Source: Epiperipatus broadwayi (lineage: Eukaryota; Onychophora; Udeonychophora; Euonychophora; Peripatidae). Taken from it: a stretch of DNA of 64,000 bases. Under the pieces are notes generated by a model. It had not been told where the DNA came from. It saw only the letters and a list, made by a program, of their open reading frames with translations, and ran no database searches. The translations under genes were made by a program, and so were the position numbers. The first letter of the stretch is position 1. Each line of letters opens with the position of its first letter. The stretch spans positions 5,096,972-5,160,971 of the forward strand of contig JAQFVV010006199.1 of NCBI GenBank assembly GCA_028023455.1. Direction: 5' to 3'. Positions 1 through 11,699 of the stretch are shown here, piece after piece.

Positions 1-129
1 TCTTTAATATGTAATTTCGGGAATATCTATTACATTATCTTTCTTTTTTATTTTGCTCATATTAAACTATATTCCTTTCTGTAACTATTTTAAATCCCGA
101 ATATCTAATTTGCATTCATAATGAAAACA

Positions 130-345
130 CTTAAAATCGCGTATTTCCCAGTACTTAAAACTACAAATATATAAAAATTTAATCTCGTATTAAAACTACT
201 TCAAATCATGTACTTCCCTCTATTTAAAACTACAAATATATAAAACTTTAATCTCATATTAAAATTATTTCAAATCGCATATTTCTCTCTATTCAAACCT
301 AGAAATATATATACTATCGGATTGCCCTACGCAGTACACCCACCT
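130..345. repeat. ~70-bp tandem repeat, about 3 units
   Basis: Three imperfect units share the anchor ctacaaatatataaaa at 161 and 230 and a diverged form (cctagaaatatatata) at 299, giving a period of 69-70 bp. Each unit also carries a tttaatctc(g/a)tattaaaa stretch followed by caaatc. No coding potential is seen. The first ~130 bases before it are similar AT-rich sequence and may hold an eroded earlier unit. Confidence 0.75.
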
Positions 346-1477
346 TTCGTTCAGCTCCCATCACCATATGTTTAAGTCATCTTCCTTCGAGTACATTTCC
401 CTGATTCTATTATAACTCACTTCAACCACACTAAGAAACTAACGATCAAAAAAAATTCTAGATACTCTTCCTTTTTGAACCAACTGTTTAAAATGTATAT
501 TATTCAACCTACAACTCATCTATACTACATTTTGTAAGCAAACAAAAAATATCTATCATCATTAATTTCATTTCCACTAATATTACTAATTTTATTTTCT
601 TTCATCACTCTATTTGCAATTTTTTATTCGAGGTCTTACATGTTGGGGCCAATTCTGTACCAGTTCAAATCCCTCATTTGGCTTACACATTGGTTTCATT
701 TTCTGTACCTGTTCAAAACCCATTTGCCATCTCCATTTAAAAAAATGACACATGACGTGTACATTTTTAAAATGGGAGATCGATAACAATCTTCGATAAT
801 ACCAGGGGTTAAATACAAGCGAGTATTACATTACTAATTATTAGAAGAAAGAAATTTGATTTTGATTAAAAAAGCAAAATCTTTCCCTGTTAAACCACTT
901 ATATTTCCACCCCAATATCTATTTGCTCGGTAGACATTTTCCCTCGCTCTTCACATTCCTTTAAAAGATTGTACTAATTTGACAATCCTTAGTGCCACCC
1001 CCAACATAATAAAAGAAAGCAAAAACAATTAAATAATTTTCCCTTCCCTAGAGAAATTTATTTTCTGTTCTTAGACATAAGTTTTCTATAGGTGAAGGAA
1101 AACTGGGTGAAAATATACTCTAATTTAACTCCCCAATATAATATCCCGATGGCTAGCGCAATTCTAATTCTCTATCTCATGGTACTTTAAGTAAGTATTG
1201 CTATAACTTTTATAGCCATGTTCAGTAAACATCACAAATAGATGATTATATTTTATTATTATTAATTTTCTTTACTTTATAATAGATTACACAATAACAA
1301 ATAAAGTATGAGCTAATATAATTTATTTAACTAAAATCCCCCCATCACCACATATATATTTTTTAAACATTGGAATATTGAATCTTAAATTAATTATAGG
1401 GCTTTCTATCCCAATTTACGAGTCTACATATAATTATACAAGAATCTAAATCTTTATGTCCAAAATCTATAGTTAGA
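346..1477. other. AT-rich non-coding stretch, C-rich on + strand
   Basis: No open frame of note, RNA gene or repeat boundary is seen. The + strand is strikingly poor in G: across 301-540 a hand count gives about 61 C against 21 G. This is a strand asymmetry rather than a gene signal. Confidence 0.5.
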
Positions 1478-1530
1478 TTAACCCTTTTCCGCCGCGGGAG
1501 GCGCCTCGGCTCTTCAAATTCCTCTTCCCT
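1478..1530 (+). repeat. Orphan piggyBac-like terminal end (TTAA + CCCTTTTCC)
   Basis: TTAA at 1478-1481 is followed by CCCTTTTCCGCC, close to the left ends of the two complete TTAA-bounded elements at 22612 and 50898 (CCCTTTTCCCRCC). It is followed by a short GC-rich patch (ccgcgggaggcgcctcggct), unusual for this window. No partner end is found; the sequence runs into an A/T block at about 1530. It is probably a truncated member or a related family; a chance match cannot be excluded. Confidence 0.4.
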
Positions 1531-2190
1531 TCACTCGTTTTTTTTTTTTAAAAATATCTTGACATAATTAATTTATTTTTTTTATTTTTATTTGTTGGTG
1601 GGATTTTGTCATTTTTTGATTTATTTTAAAAAAAAAAAAATAAAAAATAAAAAAATAAAAATATAAAAAATGTTGTTTGTGATTTGTTTTTGTGGTTTCT
1701 TCTTATCTATGACATTTAAGATGATTGAAAGTAGTGAAAAAAATAAAAAAAAACAAATAAAAAAAATAAAAAAATAAAAATTTCTTTTATTATTATTTTT
1801 ATTAATTTTTAATTAATTATTTTAAATATTATTTAAAAATAAAAATAAAATTATTAAAAAAAAAAAATATATAATAATTATTTTTAAAAATTTTGAAAAT
1901 TTATTTAAATATATATTTAATAAATTATAAAAATATATTTTTTTTTATTTTTTAATTTAAATTTTTTTTTTTTTTTTAAATTTTATATATTATATTTTTT
2001 AAAAAATATATAATATATAATTTATAATTAATTTTTGTTTTTAAATAAATTTTTTTTTTTTTTAAATTAATAATTAATTATTTTTATTTTATTTTAAAAA
2101 GTTTTGTTGTTATTATTTAAATTTTTTTAGATTGTGGTTTTTTGTTTGTTTAGTTTAAAAAAAATTAAAATTTTAAACATAAAAAAAATC
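1530..2190. repeat. Low-complexity A/T block with homopolymer runs
   Basis: About 650 bases are almost entirely A and T, with many runs of 8-13 identical bases, interrupted only near 1600-1620, 1670-1735 and 2100-2150 by short G-containing pieces. It has no reading frame or repeat period. It could be real simple sequence or a badly resolved assembly segment. Confidence 0.8.
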
Positions 2191-3247
2191 CATTTTCTAA
2201 CTTTTATCTACATTAACTTAATTGCTACAAATACAAAGGGCTAAATATGTATGCCAATGTGTGAGTGGTCTATACTCCCTCTCCCCACATGAAACAATGA
2301 ATATTTCATTTTATAAATTCCCAAAATACTAAAATAAATTATAGACAGATCTACGCCTTTTAATTTTCCCCATGTGTTACTATCAACTCTAAAGATTAGA
2401 TACACCCTTTACATTTGAATATGTAAAATAATAATTTATATATATATATTTTATATAAAAAAATTTTTTTTAAAAATGTATAGGCCGGCTACATATATAT
2501 CACTCCATGTAAGGTGACACCGCATGATTAACATTAAATAAGAGGTAAAGGTGATATAGGATAAAAGGACAAGAAATAATAATAATCTTATATTTGATGG
2601 GTTTGTATGCAATCTGTGTATAAGCAATATTATTTTACAATATTTCATATAATAACAAAAAAATTAATATATTTTATCGTGCGTTAATAACTATTACAAT
2701 TATCCGGGTTAAAAAATACAAATAACAAACTATATAAAAAAATCTATAAACATTTTTTTTTTCCATTTTACTCATCTCTATCTGCTTGCTCTCCAAGTTC
2801 AAACTCCTGGGCAGACTATCTCTACTACCAGAAAGAACGATGACATTCACTTTAATCCCTCATCATCCTTGTAGTGTCCTTCAATAAGGGTATACTGAGT
2901 CTCTGACACATCCATCTTGATGACCACGTATCAGAACTGGCGGGTGTACTGCAACGGTTCTTTCTACTCCATGCTTTTGTAGGCTATCAAATGAAACTTA
3001 GTTGTCATTTTAGTCATGGCACTCCAAAATATTTTTTTTATTGAACGGCATATGCTTATATGGTTTTCCACATCATATGGGTGTTGGCGGTTTGGTTAAT
3101 ATTTGTACAACCACCAGGAAAGACCTTAAACAAATTTAGTTTCGTTCAAAAACAAATTGTGTGAATTGTCCTCCTTGAATTAAAAAATATATTCAGCAAT
3201 CCAACATCATATTTATTGAAAGGAATAAATGTCTGATACAATCTCCC
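2191..3247. other. Non-coding stretch, nothing recognised
   Basis: AT-rich sequence. A 65-codon minus-strand frame at 2451-2648 is within chance expectation and matches nothing I recognise. The part from 2780 to 3180 is less AT-rich and looks unique. Confidence 0.4.
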
Positions 3248-3620
3248 CATACCATACAGGTATGTTCTGTAGCTCTGTCTGTTTAATAATAATATTTTAC
3301 ACCACATATAGATTCATCTTGCTCCCTCAGTTCAATACTAATCACTAATCTTTTATACCACATATAGATTCATGTGGCTTTCTCTTATTCCAAATAAAAA
3401 TCAATAATTTTAACTTAGCCACATATAGATTCTTGTGGCTCTTTTTCGTTCCAATAAACAAAATCAATCTGTTCTTCACCTCACAGGTAGGTTATTGTGG
3501 CTCTTTTCACCCAACACTAATCAATAACTAAAACTTTTTGTTCACCTCCCAAATAGGTTATTGTATATCCCCATCCGCCCACAAGTTTCAATTACTTACA
3601 TCCCCCTTCAAGCTATTGTG
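3248..3620 (+). repeat. ~60-bp minisatellite, 5-6 degenerate units
   Basis: The unit core is ccacatatagattcatgtgg followed by ctctttc-rich sequence. Anchors occur at 3302, 3358, 3419, 3479 and 3545 (spacings 56, 61, 60 and 66), with a weaker unit near 3254. Units degrade rightwards, where ccacatatagatt becomes cctcacaggtaggtt. In the central units CCACA and TGTGG flank the core, so each can form a small 5-bp hairpin. No protein frame is supported. Confidence 0.8.
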
Positions 3621-6600
3621 TCAGATAATTTTACTTTTGTACATTCTTTATAAAATCATGTTTCAAAAATCTCTTTTTAGGAATTTCAAAACTCCATATT
3701 GGAGTAATAGACCACCCACATTCTTTAGATAACAAATTTGGAATTGATTTACAAATTAATTAATAATAATAAAAATAAACTACCTGATTACATACAAAAA
3801 AGTAAAAATAGAAAAACAAAGATTAATCAAGTCCACCTTTTAAATGGAAGATTCTTGTCAATCACACACAAAAATATTTTGATATATTTTTAAAATAAAA
3901 GAAAAACATTTTAAAAATTATCAAAAAGAATAAAAAAATATATACACAAATCTTTATACATATACAAATTACATATATGTTTACAAAAAAATTACGATAC
4001 ATTTATAGTGTGTTAATATACAGATTAGAACATTTACAATAAATGACACATTTATAGTGGGTTATTTTTTCAAAATAACTAATATATGTGTTAGTTGTGT
4101 ATGCAAGGAGATGGGTATCTTGTATAGACCAACTCTCATTGTTTATTCCTTTTTATTTTATTTAATAAATTCAATAAATTTAGCTGTGCCACATTGTTGG
4201 CTACAGCCATCTTGTGCATGGACGTTTTACAGTCTGGCACAATATATATATATATATATACACACTTTATTCATGTCAGCAGCATGCAGTCATATCATGA
4301 CCATTAACATACACTTTTTAAAAAGGCAGGACCTCATATCTTTGGACATACTCCCCCTGTAATATGTTCTGCAACAAGAAGATCCCAAATTTTTATTATT
4401 ATAACAATTTTACAAAAACCTGTTGTCAGAAAAAAACATGCTGAATTAAAACAAAATACAACATTAAGAGGACCTCATTTCTGCCCACATTTATAAGTAA
4501 AAAAATTTGAAATAGAACTTCTTGATGAAATTTATCAGAAGTTATTTCTTTTTTTTTAAATTAACAATCTATTTATTAATTTTGTTTTAATTTAACAACT
4601 AACACATCTTTGTTATAATATAGGTTCTCAAAACTATACATTAAAAAAAATACGGGCTGCCATCTTGGCTTACTTGAAAATCATTAGTGTCTTTTAAACA
4701 TATTTAGAAATATTTTAACTATTAAACTGTAAATGCAATAAATAAAATATGGTTTAGTGAAAGTTATGTTTATATATTCCTTTGTTTATGTAATTTTTGA
4801 ATAATTTATTGGATTGTGGCTAATTGTTACAATGCATATATTTCAATCAGTAAACTACTAATATTACATTTATTGTTAATAGTATTGATAGTAGTAAAAA
4901 TATATAGTAGTAATAGTAGCAGTAATAGTGTAAATAAAAATATTTTTCAGTCTAAAAAAAATACAATTAATTTTTCCTAACAACAAACAACTATAAATAA
5001 GTTTAAAATATTTCTGATTACAATTTTATATTAAAACTATGTATAAACCTTGGGATTTTCCTTTAGGATACAATTCTCTTACAATAAAATATTTAAAGTT
5101 TGTTCAAACAGGCAGAAACAAACATATTTAAAATAGCGACATAATAAAACTCAACATTTATTTACTATTTAATTCAAGTATATTTTTAGAGTAATTTATA
5201 CAGTACAGTATGTGTTCTTACTTTAATTAATTTTCTTAAAATAACAACTGCAAGCGTTGAGAAATTGAAAGGATAATGTAGAATTTACATTGTTTACAAT
5301 TTCTGCTGCTGAAAGAAAAAAAAAATTTATAGTGTTGTTAATTGTTTTATACTGCAATTTATATTTATAAGATTTAATTATGTCGATTTAATTTTGACTA
5401 ATTGTCTTTAGAATATAAGTAAAAATAATTTTCTAAATGTGCATTTTAAAATGTTTTTTTCACATTTTTTTTGGTTTAAATAAATTAACAACTATATATA
5501 AGAAAATGTCTTTTATGACTTCAAATAGTTCTTGCAAATAGCATAATGACTGAACAATACAAAGTATTTTAACGGCAGTAATAGCCTTTAGCAAGGTAGA
5601 GAACAAGTCTATATACATTTGAAGATGTATTTTAAAGTAGATAGTTTATATATATATATAATGATATTAATAAAAATATTTGTATTAATTAAAATTTATT
5701 AGAACAGTCTAAGTCAAATATGTGCCTTTTTCAAAATTATAATTTGCAAACAGATGAAAAACAGATTAATCCACTTTCTCCTGTCATCTAAGCATTTAAA
5801 TAGCATTTTACTATATGTTTCAAAGCATACTTTATTGATCAAAAAACAATGACTACATCGGTAACATTGGGCTTACACAGTAAGCATCATTCTGTTCCTG
5901 TGTCTATACAGTTCTGCTGGGCAATAAAATTGTTTACAGATATATAGAAAGAGGAAAAAAGCTTTCTTTTGAGTTCTTTATGTTGTGTTTTGCTACTTTT
6001 AAGGCATCAAAAGTTCCTTGGATTCGGCTTGTCTAATTTTTTAGTTAATACATTATGTTGGTGGACCTTGTCATGTGTGTGTTTGCTGTTTTTGGTGTAC
6101 TGTGTTCTCTCTTTTTGTGGCTGTGTTATTCTGTATCTCCTTTCCTGCTTTTCAGTTATAGTGCCAATTTTAGTTTAAATATGACCAAGTTGCAGCAAAA
6201 ATATCCATCGGTGCTAGCATGTTACCCCTTACTTTTATTTTTTCTAGCTTGTGGTGAAACATATTGAGGTTTTTTTTTTTGCATTGTAGTCGAAATTGAA
6301 ATTTCCTCTAGTGTACCAATATGGATACAAGCTAAATGTCAATGATCTTATTGTTGAGAATGCATTTTTTTGTATACCTGGTGAATTTTTGCCATTAACT
6401 ATATATATGCAATTCTAAATCACAAAATTGTGAATAACTGTTAGATTAAACTTAAATTTTGTGTCTGCAAGATAAAATTAGCTAATAATTATTTTAAAAA
6501 ATTGTTATTATTTGTTGTATTATTGCAATATTGACAATTTTGTATATGATATACAGAGCATTATGGTGGTTTGCAGATTAATAAAAAATAGTTATTAATT

Positions 6601-9180
6601 CTGTTTAGTAAATGTAAATTAAAGTGTATTCTAATAGTGTCATAATTACATTTCAGGTTGTTTTAAAATTTAACTGTTATAGTTATCATTCTTTCAATTA
6701 TTATCTATTCACTGCAAGTGGTAGACAAATTTATATTTTCATGTTTGTTAATTATCATTTTGAAACTAGGTGACATGTTTTGAGATTAATTTAAAAGTAG
6801 ATTGTTGTACAATATGATGTATATAAGAATCAGATTTACAATTTTAAGGCACTTCTTATTAGATATGCAGATATTAGATAACAATATGGTATATGTACGT
6901 GTGATGAAATTATAAAACTACCTCAAAAGTAATAATTAATCATTTTAATATGATTTTCCTGTTAAAAGCTGTTTGCCATTTAAAAGTGATATACATCTAA
7001 TATAAAACAAAAATAAGTAGGTGGTAGTTTAACTTTTATACAGATGTCTGCATGCATTGATGTAATTGTGGACTCTGAATTTATGTTACCAGATGGGTCC
7101 ACTGTTACGTATGTCAAAAATACCTACAAACACATGGGTTATTTAAATTATTGAGTAATCATGATCAAATGTTTATATATTAAGTTGACCTATTAAATAT
7201 TAAATAAGAGTTTTTAATACTATTAATCTTTTTATATTCTTACAATGTTTCTTTTTCTTTCACAATATCATTATTACTATTATTTTTTCTAATATACTAA
7301 TTATATTATATTATGTTTTTCATGACAGCTGGTTTTTATCTGTACTAATTATTTCAGCACATTCAAATCATTTATTAATTTCATGCAAATGAAGATTATG
7401 TTATTTTCAGAAGAAGTGTGATTATATTTTACAAAACTATTAAAATGGTTTATATTTATCTCAACAAACAAAGTTTGATGTATTAATTTTTACAGAACAA
7501 ACAAATTTCTAGAACTTTTTTTATACATCAAAAATGCACTGTGTGTGTATATCAAATACAAACATAAGCAAAATTTTAATTTACTTACTTATATTAATAA
7601 TACTAAAATATTTAAAATATTGAGCAGTAGCATGATTTAAACTTATTGCAAAGTGATATAAATATATTCATAGCACATTAGAAGAAAAGTAAAAGAAATT
7701 GTAACCTTTCAAAATTATTTCAAAAAAATATAACAATATACTATATCAATACAGTGAAACAGTAAGATTCGCATTCGAATCTTAAGTTTCACCTTTTTCT
7801 ATTGTCTCTCACCCACCACCCTATCCTACCCAAATTTAAATTTTTTGGTATCAAATTGTGTGTGTAGCAATATTAAAAATGTATAAATATATGTAAAATT
7901 CACCATAAACAAACACATGTTTCGATAACAAATTTAAAGCAATAAATAAAAATAAATGATATAGTTTGTATTTCTCTTTTAGTTATATAAAAATATATAA
8001 TTTTAACAATTTATTTTAAATTATAAAGTTCATTATTTATTGCTGTGTTTAAATTTCATATTTAATAATGATTTTGGAAATTGATTGTAATTTAAGTAAA
8101 AGTAAAAATAATTGTATATTCCCTTTTGTATTTGAAATTTTAAAAGTAACTGGCGGTGAGAGATAATAGATTAATTAAAAGAAAATTTCCCTAAAATCTT
8201 TAATTACAAAATGTAAAGTTAAAAATAAACTTGAACAATAGAAATGCAGCTTTCTAGATAAATTAAACTTACAAGAATGCATTGATTCTCCTCGGGGCAA
8301 ATGAGTGGATCCAAAAATAAAATAGAACAAAAGTGAAAAGATAAGATCAAAGAAAGGAGGACATTTTGAATTTTCTAAAAAATTTTAGTAAGACTTTAGC
8401 TGTGCTCTCGATCAGTTGAGAGTCTCCAAAAATCTTAAATTAATTTACCTACTACAGTATGTTCGAGTAGAAAGCACCCAGACTATTCTCCCTCCGGAGA
8501 CGGTCCATTGTATGCCGCAAACCTCCAAATGTGCCCTCCACAAAGTCAACCAAGAAGATCTGCTGCCCAAACAATTAGAAATCTGCTGCTGCTATTAAAA
8601 TAAATGAATAACCTAAATGTTGGAAAGAACTGCTACTTCTGAAATCATGAACAATTTGCTACTGACTACTGAATCTGAAAACATTGTATAAACAGGTACC
8701 TGTACCCCAAGGCCTAGAGTACTCTAATTAATAATCACGCTATATCTCACTTTCTATATAACTTGTAAAACTCTAAATTGTAAAACTATGAATTTAATGA
8801 TTAATTTATTATATAAATTTCTTTAATAATCTAGCTTACCTAATTCTATATTTTCTTGGGTACATATTTTTAAATTTTTCATTTTTATTATCTAATTATA
8901 GCATGCTCATAAGATTTCCAACCGGACCTCGCCAAATTTAAATATAGATTTTAATCAAGATGGTTGCCATCTTGTCCAGAAACCTATTAATATATTTCAT
9001 TATATACTCCTGTTGGCTGGTCAGCTTGGAAATCTACATAATTTTCTAAATGCAAATCCATGATTGCTTGAAACATTGGATGCATGTCATGCAAATCCTC
9101 ATTAATATTTATTTCTATAAATTACTTAATATTTTCATGTATGTAAATAAATCATTTTTATATAGCGCGATGTTTGTAAA
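3621..9180. other. Long AT-rich stretch without recognisable genes
   Basis: Several open frames of 60-101 codons (4057-4362, 5969-6178, 6055-6267, 8416-8598) are of chance length, hydrophobic as expected from T-rich DNA, and resemble no family I know. A short TA run lies at 4237-4260. A CAAGATGG-TTG-CCATCTTG mini-palindrome occurs near 8956. No repeat boundaries, tRNAs or exon-like series were found. Confidence 0.4.
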
Positions 9181-9182
9181 CT

Positions 9183-9362
9183 GTAATATTTAACACAGCA
9201 TTACGCTGTTGCACATGCGCTTTGAAGATTTTAACTATAAATTAATGAATATTCTATCTTTTCCAAAGACTTTATCATGTGGTTGAGTGTTAGTATTCAT
9301 TAATTTATAGTTAAAATCTTCAAAGCGCATGCACAACAGCGTAATGCTGTGTTAAATATTAA
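9183..9362. repeat. Fold-back element, family 1 (short member)
   Basis: Left arm 9183-9251 and right arm 9294-9362 are nearly perfect inverted repeats around a ~42-bp spacer. Arm landmarks are cagcattacgctgttgcaca and gattttaactataaattaat. The spacer (tctatcttttccaaagactt, then tatcatgtg) matches the inside of the much larger element at 18858-19690 (position ~19549), so it is a short relative. No open frame; it looks like a non-autonomous (MITE or fold-back) element. Flanking target duplications are not evident. Confidence 0.85.
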
Positions 9363-10740
9363 TATTTTCATATAAATCGACACACATTCAATGCTTCATT
9401 TATTGTAATGCAGGGGTCTACTACTTAGCAAATGGCTGACATATTAATTATTAATACTCACCCAGCTTACCTACTGTTTTTATATTTTATTAAATTTTAA
9501 GTAATAATTCTGTAAATCACATTTCTTTGAGAGTCAAAAACATTCTTTATTAAAGGTTGATGATGTAGGGCCGAGTTATAAAATATATTAAATCTTAACA
9601 GAATAGTCTTTAAATTATACATGTGCTACATTTTAGAGATGCGATGACCTATTATAAGTCTTGGATATTCCAGATTCTATAGGATTTAAATTAATCCCAG
9701 TCGTCCTACACAACTGGACAAATAAATGTTCCCATAGGGCTTGACACCTTCACACAGTCAGGAAGTAATTGTGGTATGAACCACTTGCCCCTGATTATGC
9801 TTATGTGACACCTTACCTTTTGGGCCTACGACATATGCCAGCTCGTTGTTCTAAACTCATCCATGGCTTTGCAGTCGCAATATACTGCCACCCTCATATT
9901 GCCTTTCTAGACATACTACGTGTTTTTGATTATTAACTTTATTACTCAATATACAACTCCATCTCTACATTAGTGACATAACTCACTCTCAAATAAATGT
10001 CTGTCCATAGTAATTAGTAAATATGTTCTTTAATTAAATAAATATATGTCTACCATTATGATTATTAATCCTACTTTAGACTCTTGCATTGCAAAGATAT
10101 AAATCCCAAAGGCATGCTCTTGAAATACTTGCTTGAGAATTTAGGTAGCTAGATTACATCAGCCAAATAAATGTACCTCTTTGTAAAATATAACAGTATC
10201 GGAAATACCGCTACTGAGATTTTAAATATGACAAAATATTATTAATTAGATGATTTAGTATAAAATATTATAAATAAATAATTTCAAACTATACATCTGC
10301 CTTTACATCTTTATTTATTCGATACCCATTCTGTATAATATTTCCTCGATTATGTAAAATGTAAATGTTTAATATTAATGTTGTTATTATTGGCTAACTC
10401 AAAAATAAAGTCTTGAATCTCTTGCATATCCAAGACAACCATGCCTAAAGAAATGTATACTAATGTAGTAGCAGATGCATTGTTTCATAGATTGTATTGT
10501 GGAACTGATAAACTATGTTCAAACTCAGTACAACGGGTGGCTTCGCTACCTAGATGGTGCTGCAGATCTATGTGGTGGTCAAATTCTGCACTATGTTAAT
10601 GAATCATACGAATCTGACCATTACAATAGCAAAATATTGATTTATTTATTTTTGTAAGAGATTTATATATATCAAAATGCGATATATTAATACATATAAT
10701 ATTTAATTCATGTATACTTTAAATTTCTGGTGTTTAGATG
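9363..10740. other. Non-coding stretch, moderately complex sequence
   Basis: This stretch is less AT-rich than its surroundings, especially 9560-9920, but has no long open frame. Plus-strand codons near 10460 spell NVVADALFHRL, which recalls the NVVADALSR signature at the end of gypsy RNase H. The surrounding frame is closed, so this is not called. Nothing else was recognised. Confidence 0.35.
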
Positions 10741-11566
10741 TAGTTATAAGGGATGTGAACCCAGAGTTTCAAGCTCCCTTCAGCTATCCAATCTATCTAA
10801 TGTAACTGATACATTTGAGCACACACATGTTGAAATGATAATTGATTTCCAATACTCATGTTGTATGCTGAACTGGTACTCATCAGTTAGTCCAGATCAT
10901 CATCTTCCACACACACATATATAATCAGTGTTTAGTCTATATTAAAATAGAAAATCTTCAAACTTTAAAGGGGAGGATTCAAACTACTCTATTAACCAAC
11001 TCTTCATGCTCCATACTATTGAAAATCTGATGATAGAATGCTCAAATCTCTTGATGATGCCAAAATTGCCATGACCATGTTGATCTTAAGTCATTATGAC
11101 CCCTTATGTATAGAACCTTGTCCATTTAAATACATACAAAATCATTTATATTTTTCATATGTGTGTGATCATGTGTATGTATATTTAAATGGATGGGATC
11201 CTATATATGGTCAAAATGTCTTAAGTTCAACATGAACATGACAAAATATTGGCATCATCAAGGCTTTTGGGCATTCCAGCATCAGATTTTTAATGATATG
11301 GAAGGCTAAAGAGATGGATGGTGGAGTAGATTTAGGCATGGGCATTAAAGTTTTAAGATTTTCTATCTTAACATAAACCAAGCACTGATTGTATATATGT
11401 GTGTGAGATGATAATCTAGACCAATTTATGAGTGCTGGTTCAGCATGAAATACATATATTGGAGGTCATTTAGCTGTTTTACATGTGTGTGGTCATGTGT
11501 ATCAGTTGTATGAGATAAATTGAATGGCTGAAGGAAGTTTAAAAATCTGGGTCCCCTATAATTATA
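10741..11566. repeat. Long inverted repeat (hairpin), family 2
   Basis: The left arm (10741-11146) and right arm (11168-11566) are imperfect inverted repeats of about 400 bp around a ~21-bp centre. Paired landmarks include tccatttaaatacatac with gtatgtatatttaaatgga next to the centre, and cccttcagctatccaat with attgaatggctgaagg near the ends. Short open frames in the arms (10730-10924, 11038-11235) are of chance length. The sequence is unrelated to family 1. A transcript could fold into a dsRNA stem of roughly 400 bp. Confidence 0.85.
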
Positions 11567-11699
11567 TATATAAAAGGCATATTTTGCGGGTTCATATGTG
11601 TTAAAAAATTTAAATATTATTATACTGACATTTCAACATGATCACACAAGTCATCTACTGGGTGATAAAAGGTATATATATATTGTACAAGTCAAAATA

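Noticed and set aside
4057-4362. 101-codon open frame
   Set aside because: About one frame of this length is expected by chance. It runs through a TA microsatellite and shows no motif.
10451-10490. NVVADALFHRL-like codons, reminiscent of gypsy RNase H ends
   Set aside because: Only about ten codons match, and the same frame has a stop just upstream with no RT, RNase H or integrase around it.
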